This document shows, in pieces, positions 10,486 through 21,400 of a stretch of 64,000 bases of DNA; within the stretch, counting starts at the first letter, position 1, and each line of letters starts with the position of its first letter. The stretch lies in the NCBI GenBank assembly GCA_021613335.1, contig JAJTWR010000067.1, positions 912,001 through 976,000 on the forward strand. The letters run 5' to 3'. A program made the position numbers and the translations under genes. The notes below the pieces were generated by a model. It worked only from the letters and a program-made list of their open reading frames with translations. It was not told the DNA's origin and searched no databases. The DNA is from Whitmania pigra. Lineage: Eukaryota > Annelida > Clitellata > Hirudinida > Haemopidae.

Positions 10486-12531
10486 CAGGGTTTCCAAACC
10501 TTTTTGTGTCCACGGCTCCCTTAGAGGACAAAATGTGGTCCACGGCCCTCCTATCAAAATTTTTAAAGAAAAAAGTAATGAACAATAATTTACTGTCAAA
10601 AAGAAGCATACGATGTATTTTTAAAGCAAATTTTTAATGCGAAGATTGCTCCTGCTTCTTGTTCACAAGTAGATGGAATCTGGGCTTTGATTTTGACAGG
10701 GCCACTCTCATGTCATCCTTTGCATCAAGTTTGTTTCGCGATTTTGTTTTGATTGTCAGCAGGGTTGAAAATCCAGCTTCACAAAGGTAGGTTGTCACAA
10801 AAGGAATGATGGATGTCATGGCTCTTTTGGCTAGAACTAGATATAGTATAGTCATGGAGCACCAAAACTCATAATCAGCCAAACTCTTGACCTGAAACTC
10901 CCTCTTTAGCAACTCTTTGTGCCTCAGATCAATGGGATCATCTTTGGCCAAGTCATGATCATCCACACTTTCCAAATTGACCAAAAATGGATTCCTGACC
11001 CAGGCATCATTACCGCAACTCTTTCGTAATAAAGTAGTCATGAAATGATGCCATCAGAATTCCTAGGTGAGCCAAAATGTTGTCTTTAAAAGAAGCTAGT
11101 ATGGTGCCAGCTGCATCCAGACTGGGTTGCAGAGACTCTTCTAATCTTGGTAAATTGGCAAAGTTGTTATTCTCCACTCTTCTGATCTACAGGGGCAGCT
11201 TCTCCAGAAATGAGCCTAGTTTTTCACCAGCATCAATAACAGTCATGTTAGGACCCTGAATCTTAGTGTTAAGCTCATTTAAATGGTTGAAAATGTCAGC
11301 CAAATATGCCAGTGCATATAGGCTGAATTCTGGCAGACAAAATATACTTTCAAGGTCACTCTGTTTCTCTTGTAAGAACATGGACACTTCAATCTGCAGT
11401 TCCATTAGTCGGCTGAAAACCTGTCCTCTGGACATCCACCTGATGTCAGTACGAAAGAGCAAGATTTCAAAAGGAGCACCAACCTCCTTGCAGAGATCCT
11501 TGAACAGTCTGTGGTTTGTTACTCTTGCACGGATGTAGTTTACCACATTTACTGCTGTTGACATCTCTTTCAATCCATTTGGAAGAATTTTTGCTGCAAG
11601 GGCATATCGACGGAGCATTCAATGAGTGAGAGTCACATGAAGTGCCTATGCTCTGACCAAAGCTGCAAAACCGGATTTGTTTTTGAGCATTGCTGGTACT
11701 CCATCGGAGCAAATTGAGCCGAGCTTCATTCTCCAGTCATCAAAGTCCTGTTCTGTAAAGAAGTATACAAGAACATGCAAGACATTCTGAGCTTTTGTTG
11801 TGGTGAGTATTGGATAGCAGAAAAAAATTCTTCTTTGATTTACCCATCACACACATATCTCACAAACACCAAACGTTGGCTGCACTGAACAACATCAGTA
11901 GTCTCATCCAATTGCAGGCTGAATGAGTAAGGACTGGCCTTCATCTCTGAGATCACTTGTTGAAGGATATCAAGAGACATGTCATGGATTCTTGACTGGA
12001 TGACATTATTGAAGAAGGGGATCTTGTCAATCTCCTTTCTCTCCACACACCAACTTGACCATCTCCAGTGCACGTGGCTTGATTAAGGTCTCTCCAATTG
12101 TGTGGGGCTTCTTGTCTTTTGCTATGAGGTAGGCCACCATGCAAGAGGCCCCCAGAAAAGGTTTCTGGGTCTGAGCAAATTCAAGACCTGGCGGAGTGCC
12201 TGATAACTGGAACCGAGCCCTCTTCTGTTTCATAGCATCATGTCCATCCTTGAGACTGTCAGGATGAAGCCTCTGGTGTTCCTTAAGATTTGATGGCCTC
12301 ATGCTTTCAGCGCTGAGAACTTTCCCGCATATGAAGCATTGAGGCTTTTGAATACCATCATAAATATTATTCTCGGATTTTTTAAAAAGTTAGTTTAAAA
12401 ATAATTTTGAAAATATTTTATGCTGATTTTTGAAAAGTACTCCACGGCTCCCCTGGACCCCCTTCACGGCTCCCCCGGACCCCCTTCACGGCTCCCCTAG
12501 AGAGCCCTGGCTCCCAGGTTGGGAACCCCTG
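10486..12531 (-). mobile_element. hAT transposon (ZBED5-like) nested in gypsy
   Basis: The terminal inverted repeats are CAGGGTTTCCAAACC (left) and CAGGGGTTCCCAACC (right, reverse complement). Flanking 8-bp duplications are GCCTAGAG (10478-10485) and GCCTAGAC (12532-12539), 7 of 8 identical and matching the nTCTAGAn-like target preference of hAT elements. Transposase pieces lie on the minus strand in the order zinc finger (about 12360-12027), middle (12073-11840, 11618-11187) and C-terminal dimerisation region (11041-10634). The insertion is younger than the gypsy element. Confidence 0.88.
10634..12360 (-). pseudogene. hAT transposase, ZBED5/FAM200-like, frameshifted
   Basis: Read from 12360 downward: a BED/C2H2-type finger with CFICGKVLSAES and LKEHQRLHP; then SFSLQLDETTDV with the catalytic-core style Asp; then TDIRWMSRGQVFSRLMEL, typical of ZBED5-like transposases; and finally a C-terminal part with TTYLCEAGFSTLLTIKTK, SRNKLDAKDDMRVALS and a last PRFHLLVNKKQ. 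Transposases of this family cut and paste the element via an RNase H-like fold. The coding region is divided among several frames, so it is a pseudogene. Domain order and motifs make the family call firm. Confidence 0.85.
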
Positions 12532-12593
12532 GCCTAGACAGTCAGAAAGATTACGCCTCAAAGCCCTGGGAGACTCTTTGGCTGGCGCGGAGG

Positions 12594-12820
12594 TGTTGTG
12601 ACACCATCTTGGTGTATAAAAGGAACAGGCCTCGGGAGCGAGAGTTTTTGTACGGGAGTTGGTACGAGAGTTGAACGATAGGGATTGCGAGTTGGCGATG
12701 TTACATGCGAATACGTACTTGGTAGCCATTAGCGATATTTCGGTTCTCGTTTCTGTTTCTGAATATTTGACAGCCAATAAAGTTTTCTGTTCGGTTTGTT
12801 ATTCTTACAAAGACCCAACA
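12594..12820 (+). repeat. 3' LTR of the gypsy element
   Basis: The 227-bp LTR runs from TGTTGTGACACC to AGACCCAACA. It has a TATA box (TATAAAAGG, 12615-12623) and a polyadenylation signal AATAAAG (12776-12782), so U3 and R are recognisable. It is preceded by a purine-rich GGCGCGGAGG tract, the expected plus-strand primer. Its partner LTR is not in the window. Confidence 0.65.
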
Positions 12821-14539
12821 CGTTTCAGTCATGCTCGTCCAATCCGCCTTGGTCCGTGTACACTGCCGTTCAGAACTTCATGGACTGGATTCCGCTTGTC
12901 TTGAAGTCATATTGGACTCTAGAATGCAAAAATAAGCAGTCAACACCTACAAGTGACAGTAATTCTTAAATTACAGATATTTTGATAATTCGATGTTAAA
13001 TTAGACAAATGTGATATAAAAGAGATGTAACAAAACATAACATTAATTTATAATTTATATATTATTAATTTATAGTAGTTTAAGAAGACTAATGTCTGTG
13101 ATAAACCACTCTTTAAATTTAACTTAATAATTTAAGTAAGTGAAGTTAAACTGGGTGAAACTACTTGTAAGCTAATTGCTAAAAAACTCAACTCCATTAT
13201 CTAAAGTAGATGCAAAAATTAGAAGCAGCACACGCTTCAATTCTTAATATTAAAACTGTGTCCGCTAGTAATATAATAAATACAACATCAAAAAAGTTGG
13301 ACTAACGTCCAAAACGCCAGTGGTTGTTGTTTGGAGGATCCCAACAAAAGTGTAGGATCTTTCTTCTTAGCGTCAAGGTTTTCACTTAGAATTTTTGCCT
13401 TATTCATTCTACAGCTGAGCTTCTCACGAAATCAGTCAGATTTTTATTTATCATCTAATCTCGCCCGCATACGAAGTCAGGTGATTATATCTCCAGCTCA
13501 AACTGGATTAAAACTTGGTTTAAAAGTGTCTTTAAAATTTATTGCAAAGTATTTTTAAGATTGTAAAATCGTTCCTAAAGCGATCATAAAAAAAATAAAT
13601 TTACGTTTATTCAATTCAATACATAAGTTGTAATTATTATACTTAATTTTATCCCAATGTTGGTTTTATTTTTTCATTGATTCACCATCACGTTAGTATG
13701 CTAAAATAGGATTAACGTGAGTACTATAGATTATTAGTATAATATTATTAGTAATTACTACTGTACGCTTCTGTGCAAGGAACGAGTTTATTTATCGCAG
13801 AATAATGGAAGGTCTATGAATAATTAATATAACCGATGAGGTATGATTGGTTTCAGTTACAATTGTAATCTTAAGATTTGCAAAATAGCGTACTACATTT
13901 GCTCAAATCGTCAAACAGTTTGTCATTTTTTATTTTTTATGTAAAAAAATATGAGACAAATAAAGTGTTATTCAGCATTTAGTAAAGTACTTGCACGCGA
14001 AAAAGCCAATACAACACCGAAATTGGATTCTACCAGTGAAGGATTTAATTGGGGACATGACATAATATTTAAAATGTAAAAAAATAAATTAAATTTATTT
14101 TAATAAAAAAATGTACAAAAATATCATTAGCTGGATCCACCATTGGATATCGCATTCAGTTTTTAAGCTCTAATTTCCAGACCTAAAGAAAGTTCGAAGT
14201 TTCCGGATTCTGAATTAAATCATCAAAAAATAAATTGAATTAAGATAATTAAATCATCAAAATGTTCATTAACCAATTAAACAAGAACAAATTTCCATAA
14301 TCTTGACTGAAATGCCTTGATGCTTCGCCTGGGAATGAATAGTTTGTCTTACCACTCAGTTAATATTAAATTGATGATACATCATTTACTAAGTTCAAAA
14401 ATTAAACACCCAGTGTAAATACTGTTATATTCATCACTATCATTACCGTCAAGCAATTTTCAAACCTTGCACACATGGAAAATCAATCTATTCAGTGAGA
14501 AGCCATCATTCAAAGTCGATTTTTTATCAAATTATTTTG
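12821..14539. other. Unassigned AT-rich spacer
   Basis: No convincing gene or element was recognised. The longest frame (13331-13558, plus) has no family resemblance. It has no obvious similarity to the FReD spacer units, so it may be the sequence that flanked the gypsy element before rearrangement. Confidence 0.4.
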
Positions 14540-14663
14540 AACTCCTCACTAGTGCTATCGATTGTTTGGGGGTGTCGTCGGCTGTTTGGCCAAACTTCTC
14601 GCTACGGTTCACTCGTGTTCCTAAGCGATCGATTTGAAACAGTGTAACTACACCAACAGCAAG

Positions 14664-15535
14664 GAAATGTCAGGTAAGAACAATGCCTATTTGCTATCTG
14701 GGTAGTCACAAGTTAAAGTACCTGGTTATCTGTCTGCCTGTCGGTCAGTCTGTAAAAGCCCCACTGTTGAGGCCACATCGACTTCTTTTAAATTTTGCGT
14801 TGGTGATAGATGCTGATAGGGGTGATATTTTGCGAGATTTGGGGTTTGCTTGCCCAAGTTCATATTTACTTGAATTAGGTTATTTAGTTACTTCCCTTGT
14901 ACTTCAGAAGATGAGCAAGCTCCAGTTTGTATTTCTTCTTGTGGCTGTGTTTCAGTCCACAACCCTTGGATTTCTAACAGGATTGGAGGCTAATGAAATG
15001 TAAGTGATGAAAAATATTCCAGAAATATTTATAATTTACACAATTATCTTATCACAACTAGGTTGAAGGAAGAACCAACTCGACAGGAGTTTCAATCGAG
15101 CTCATGTTCGGTGAAGCAATCAACTTCGAATTGAAGAGTCCTTTGGAGTCCTCTGTGCCTGTTCTCAAGCCGTCTGAGGGTGATGTCACCAACGCAAGTG
15201 CCAGAACGGTTCTTCCATTGAAGACGCCGGCCCACCGTCATGTGATAGTAGTATCACAAAAAGATAAAGTATGGACAACACATTCTTGGGGATGTCATTG
15301 AGGAGACGGGTAAGTTTCTATAAATGTTTCTAAGCTTTTCTGTGACAATATATCTAATAATTAAAAAAATTAATTGTAAATTTTCTTAATTGTATTCCAG
15401 AAAAGTGCCGTCCTAACAAGAGCTCAGGAGCAGGAGGATTCTAATCTGAGAGATTGAATATGAACGGATAAAGATCTTGATTGATGACAACGTTTTCTCA
15501 GTTAATATTTACTCACTGAGACAATAAATAAATCT
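14664..15535 (+). CDS. Candidate spliced gene, unknown small (secreted?) protein
   Basis: Splice and processing signals are consistent with a transcription unit: an ATGTCAG just before a GTAAGA donor (14667-14673), an acceptor TTGTACTTCAG before 14909, a donor GTAAGT after 14999, an acceptor before 15062, a donor GGTAAGT near 15309, an acceptor TGTATTCCAG before 15401, and AATAAATAAA at 15524. One frame of the second exon, from the ATG at 14911, gives a signal-peptide-like MSKLQFVFLLVAVFQSTTLG. The third exon encodes SIELMFGEAINFELKSPLES and PAHRHVIVVSQKDKVW. Base composition is less AT-rich than its surroundings. I could not join all exons in one frame, so either the model is wrong or the copy is decayed. 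No family recognised. A TATCGAT (DRE-like) motif lies at about 14556. Confidence 0.35.
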
Positions 15536-15537
15536 TT

Positions 15538-15865
15538 CTAACCCAAACCTTTTTTTTGTCTTGTGGCACACTAAAAAGATATAAAAAATAATTTCGAGGC
15601 ACACCTGAAGAATTTAAATTCTCTCTAAAGAACTAAGTATTTTTACAAATTAAACTGTAACATGAAAAATAATAACAAATATTTAATGACAAATTTAATG
15701 CGAAGGATATGTTTGGTTACGAGAGTAAACCCGATCGAATCGAGGATTCAAATTAAACAATCGAACTCGCATTTCATCGCCATTGTAAGTAATCTTCTCT
15801 CTTTGTTTCGATTTGATTTCAGTCAGTGGTGAAAAACAAAACTCACAAAACCAGAAAAAAGCAAA
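15538..15865 (-). pseudogene. hAT transposase C-terminal remnant
   Basis: The minus strand encodes LTEIKSKQREKITYNGDEMR and then PRFDRVYSRNQTYPSH before the stop at 15695, the usual C-terminus of ZBED/FAM200-type hAT transposases. The left edge (AACCCAAACC, then TTGTCTTGTGGCACAC) resembles a hAT terminus. Only the last fifth of the transposase remains. Confidence 0.65.
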
Positions 15866-15906
15866 TGGCGTTATTATTTTGATAAAAATTTTAATCGTTA
15901 TTCGAG

Positions 15907-16196
15907 ATGAAGGCCATGTCTGCTCCTGGGGAGAAAATGTTGGGATTAGCAATGAGCGAGTCTGCAGTAAATCAATTGTTTAGGATTTATGATTGGAATA
16001 AAGATAAACACACTCATCTCTTAAGGACCTGGGAGGTAAGTAAATTGTTTTACATGAACACCTTTATGTAAAGCTTTGTGTAAAGGTTTATTACATTATT
16101 TCGTTTTTATTACCATGATCAGGATCTGAGTGAAAAGTTCGGAATAAAATGGATAGAAAAGAAAGAATGCACCAATTGCTTTAGATCTACATTTTA
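15907..16196 (+). CDS. Two-exon coding fragment of unknown function
   Basis: From 15907 a frame reads MKAMSAPGEKMLGLAMSES and AVNQLFRIYDWNKDK, ending TWE at a GTAAGT donor (exon end 16035). An acceptor (CATGATCAG before 16124) opens an exon in the same phase (0) encoding DLSEKFGIKWIEKKEC and TNCFRSTF before TAA (16194-16196). The joined frame stays open across a canonical intron, which supports a real 3' gene end, perhaps of a larger gene whose 5' part was lost to the adjacent hAT remnant. No family is assigned. Confidence 0.35.
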
Positions 16197-16240
16197 ATGG
16201 TCCACCAAAGTATTCAATATCTCCTCACGGCGTCTCTTTA

Positions 16241-16585
<345 letters not shown>

Positions 16586-16778
16586 GCCATTAATAATTAT
16601 TACCATCATTATCATTATCATTGTTAATATTATTATTATTTATGTACTATATATATTTATCTATTCACATTATTTAATCATCATCATCTTCATCATCAAC
16701 ATCATCTTCGTAATAATAATATTATATTTAGCAAATATAACACGATACATAATAAATAATAACATTATTATGATATAT

Positions 16779-17069
16779 TGAAATAACCCGGGGGTCCGCA
16801 AATTATTAGGTTAACTAATACGTTTATTAGAGCAAGTATTCGGTTAACGGAACTGAATAATCGAAGGTAAGTGTTTAAGGATTTGTGGTACTTAAGGACG
16901 CAAATGGATATTTGGGCTTCTGGACTCTGACTGATTTTCAAGTTAGGCGATTAGTGAGATGCGTCTTATAGCAATAATAACGAATGCATGAAGAAGATAC
17001 CAAATATAAATAAATATGAATTTAATTACATCAGAAATGTAAATTTAATTATTCCACACGTTTGCAACA
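16779..17069 (-). repeat. Solo LTR of the SAP-ORF LTR element family
   Basis: It starts TGAAATAACCCGGGGGTCC and ends TTTGCAACA, matching the 309-bp LTRs at 36668-36976 and 38200-38508 with moderate divergence. The 4-bp direct repeat ATAT flanks it (16775-16778 and 17070-17073), the same target as the full element. It presumably arose by recombination between two LTRs and is older than the complete copy. Confidence 0.85.
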
Positions 17070-17432
17070 ATATTAATTATTACTGTGATTCAAGTGATTG
17101 AAGTTTATTCAAGTTAATAATAAATGAATAATTAATTCTCGCATTTAATTCCCTGAAAAGGTTTGTTTAACTTCTCGTTGTGGATGTCAATACAGCTAAA
17201 GCAAGGAATTTGTGAATAAAGATACAAAAACGAAAAGACAAAATTTAAATTACTGCTGATGATAATGGCAGTGACGGTGATAAAGAAAGTGATGATGGTT
17301 AAAAAAGTGGAAATGCTTGTAGGATTTCAAATCAAGCAACTCTTCATGTTCTCCAAGAAGAAATTGATTTTTAAATTTTAAGGTGCGTTTTTATCGATTC
17401 GCCTGTTGAACAAAACAGACCTATGTATTGCT

Positions 17433-17455
17433 CATCATCATCATCATCATCATCA

Positions 17456-17492
<37 letters not shown>

Positions 17493-17550
17493 TATCGTCA
17501 TCGTCGTCGTCGTCGTCGTCAACATCGTCATCATCATCATTACCATCATC
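17433..17550. repeat. Short (CAT)n/(TCATCG)n microsatellite
   Basis: The same motif series as 16241-16585 (ATC run, TCATCG run, GTC run, ATC run) at about one third of the length, about 900 bp away on the same strand. The similar internal order suggests a local duplication rather than independent expansion. Confidence 0.9.
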
Positions 17551-18466
17551 ATTCCTTTTTAGAGTTCCAGATGTTAGCGCACATATTTAATATTTAATTC
17601 AATATCTTAAATATTCATTTTAATAAGTTCAATATTTATTCAATGTGTTAAATAATTAAATTTAAAAAAAAAGCATTTGTTCCTTAAAAATTGTACAAAA
17701 TTCTTCAATATGTGCAGTATGGAATTTCATATTTTCAGTCCCAAAAATATTTCTATGAACATGTCATTCGCAATGAAATCAAAATAATTATTAATTATAA
17801 TATAATAATTATAATCCAAGGTCCATTGAATTTTAACTCAAATACTTTAGCCGAGTCAGGTAGATTTGATAACCTTGCGAGAGAAGGCAACCTTGAGTTA
17901 TTGCTGAAGACACATCATCCACCGTGAGCTGCACTGCCAAGATTCAGATGCTGACATCTTTGACTGGAAATCTAATATTTTACTAGTGAGTTTTCTCCTA
18001 AAGTCAACTTGTTAAAATAAAATTTGATTTTTTTAAATTAATTTTATAATTATTATTTTTGAGACTGTCAATTTATTTTTCCAACAACTCAATGTCACAT
18101 TACCTCCGTACCGGAGTTTTAACTCAATCCAAACTCATATTAAGAGAATGTACTTCGGAATAAACTTACTAAGCCGCGTAATAATCATAATTTAACATAA
18201 TTATTTATTTCAAATTTTATTTCAAAAATCTTGACATGATCAGCAGAAAAAGGTTTCAACAATCACAACCATGCAAGACGAAAGTGAGAATTATTCTGAA
18301 AAAATTGCTTCAGATTGAGAATCTAGTAAGAAAATTAAAAATTGAATTTTAAATTGTCAAAATTTATATTTCACCGCTAAGTAATTGAATGAGTAAATAA
18401 CATCCTCCTCATCACCATCTTCGTCATCGTCGTCATCAGCCTTATCTAATAATGAGCATCTCAAAA

Positions 18467-21400
18467 TTAATATACATTATTCAACAGTGCTGGTGGACAC
18501 TGGAGCCACATTTCACTGCTTTCAAGGATATCAGCCCCTCGATCATAGTACCCAAAATTTAAACCAAAAGAGTTGAGGTTGGTGTATCCGCAGATGGGGT
18601 TATTCGACGGGCCGAACCACCAGCCGCACTTGTAAATGAAAGCGCAATTTTGGTTAGGGTCAAAATCGAGGTCAAGATCATACGTCGAAAAATTGGCTCC
18701 AATTATCCCAGTGAGTATGTCAATGGAAAGGTTGTTATTGGCTGAGAAATTCTGTGATATGATTTTGTAGCTTTCTTCTGGAAAAATGGAATGGGAATTT
18801 CAAAAGTTAACATTAATTGATCATAAATTAGTTGCTAGTTATTTAATGATTTAAGTGCTAATATTGACATGCAATGTTTTAATATTTTTATATAACATTG
18901 TATTATTATTATTATTATTTAAACCACATTTTTAACATAGGGTTCACAATATTGATGACATTAATTATTTTATTTATTATTTGTAAAATAAATATATTAT
19001 TATAAGATGCATATCATTTAAGTTCATAATAATTATTAGTGACCAATTTCAAAACGAACCCTCAGATCCGATCTGAAATGAATCATAATAAAGATAATAG
19101 CTGTTTTTCGCCTTGACTGGAGCCAAAATAATCAAAAGGCGACACTTTTTAGATTTTGTGAGTTTGTAAACAACATCGTTTCCAAGCCAGTAGCATCCAA
19201 TTGAACAGCTGAATCCGACCTTGTACATATCCCATGTTCTGTTGAAGGGATTTGCCGTGGCTTTTCCAATTGTGCTATGGGATTGCATCAGTATCTCATA
19301 CCAGCCTGATTTAAATGTTAACTTTGCTCAGAAAAATGATTTAAAATATTTATATCAAGTAACATGTGTCATTAGGGCGTAATAAACACAAATTTTAAAT
19401 CTTTGTAATAAACATTATCGGGGCTTGCCGACACTTTGACCCCTGCCTAACAATCTCTCGGCAGATCTATTTACTTTCTTTCAACCAACCTTACCTTTTT
19501 AATTAAGTAAAATAAGTTGCTGTAAATATATAAACCTCTGAAATCGATTTAAACGCATTTAGATTATTCGATATTATTCCATTTTAAGTTAAGACAAGGT
19601 TTAAATTGATATAATTAAATGTTAACAATTAGTTTGTCTTTCGGTGAGCAACTTACTTGTAATTGTAACTTCATTTATATAGCGCCATATGCATGGCGTC
19701 AGAGGCGCTTCTTGTAACCATTTATATAGCGCTTCTTCCCAAGGGCGCTGGCGGCAGTGCAGGCTGGGTTTCGAACACGACACATTACGACTGTTGTCAT
19801 TACCGCCGTATGCAGGCACGTAACCCATTCGGCTAACATGCACTTCCTTGAGGGAAAAATAAAAGGAGAAAATCTAACCTGCTTAACTTCATCGAAGATT
19901 TGTTGAATCTTCCGAAGAAGCAGATTAGCTTACGAATCTGCATTCTACTGCGGTGTACAAGTGATTAAAGAGTGGTCATATCATGGATGTTAATTCGAAT
20001 ATCGTAGAGTTTTTTTAGTTTTTTGCAGCAAGAAGTTTGGCACAATAAGACATCCGTGAAAACAGAATCCATCCACTTGACTATCACAAAGCCAGAGCTA
20101 GTCTGCCCTCTGCTAAAGCAACACGGACAGAGGAAGAATATTGCATGCTCGCTGCCATGAAGGCGAGAAATGATACGAAATGGAGTTTACAACATCAACA
20201 TAGAACTCTAAAAAATATTTAGACACAGAACTTTGAATGCCATCAAAAGCCAAAGGCTCGCCGACAAATACAAGGTAATACTGGAGAAATACATGTCTTT
20301 CCCAACAAAAATCACGCTCACTGAGACGTCAATTTCTACAATCATCTCTTGCCAAAAAAAAACTAATCTGCTTCCTTCACGACACAGAATCATGGACAGC
20401 ACTGGCAGACGCAGAATTGAATCTTCGAGAATTACAAAAAAGCAGGATCAACGTCTCACTCCAACAGCAATTCCCTACTCTCGAAAATTAGGAACAAACC
20501 ACAATACCGCAAACTGCTCTCCAATATGATAACGTCAGACGTGAAGGCCGATTTCAAAGCCGTAACCTGTTGCGCAGAATTTGATTTGGAAAACTATGTA
20601 GCTGGTCTCCTGCAGTTCATTGGAAAAAAAGAGGTTTCTGGTCCGAATGATAGACGACGAATTTAGAACGCTCATTGATCCCAATGAGGAAAATAGTCAT
20701 ATATAGAAAAGAGGTCAATAAGTCAATCATTAACATGGAATTCGAAAGATGGATCTCGGAATACCGCAGAAAACGAAGAAGGAAACGCGAGAATATGTGA
20801 GGCAGAATATAGAATTGAGAGAGGAGGACAGAGTTGGATTCAATACTCGAAAAGTTATCAGAACAGCCAACCATCAATCAAATAGAGCAAAGTAAATGGA
20901 GCTGCAAAGACAACATTATGCGAAAGTTCAAAGAATGTTCAGAAAAAGTCAAAGTTTAGGAGCTCAGTTTGTATTAAGTGGAGATAACGAGAAAGATTCT
21001 GTGTCTCCTGCTGATGAGTATTGGGAGGTCTTCATCCAGAAGTCAGAGAGTGAATGCAGACCATTGCAGAGAGCCATCGATGCTTTTGAAGAAATGGATG
21101 TTCCGGTCACTGCAAATGAAATCATTTTGGCTGCAAACAATTTGAAAGATTCTGCTCCTGGTTGGGATGGATTGAAAGAATTGACCTGAACAAAATAACC
21201 CCAGAAGTAATGACCACTCATATAACACTCTGGCCGTTCAGATGATGTCCCCCAGATGTGCTCAAAAAGGGAATTGTTAGTTGCATTCCAAATAATAATT
21301 TCAGGCCAATCACTGTCAGACCAATTATGAGCAGGTTATTCCACCGCGTGCTGAGCAGAAAAATACTCACTCACTGGCCTCTTTCAAACCAGAAAGCTTT

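Larger units (their letters stand above)
8499..12820 (+). mobile_element. Ty3/gypsy LTR retrotransposon, 5'-truncated, with nested hAT
   Basis: From left to right: end of reverse transcriptase, RNase H, integrase and a proline-rich tail (8540-10485), then a nested hAT (10486-12531), then the remaining 62 bp of the internal region ending in purine-rich GCGGAGG, and a 3' LTR at 12594-12820. There is no 5' LTR, gag or protease; the element starts within RT at the junction with FReD gene sequence. The coding part has stop codons and frameshifts, so it is dead. Confidence 0.85.

Noticed and set aside
19495..19537. A 43-nt candidate exon (acceptor GATTTCAG, donor GTAAGG) encoding GLYIYSNLFYLIKK, resembling the SGxYxI start of a FReD
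   Set aside because: Its phases (2 in, 0 out) do not fit exon 2 (ends phase 1) or exon 3 (starts phase 1), and the donor is lost in copy C. The direct exon 2-3 junction fits in all copies.
19622..19850. tRNA gene, from A- and B-box-like sequences
   Set aside because: No acceptor or anticodon stem can be formed and a SINE-type body and tail follow; called as a SINE.
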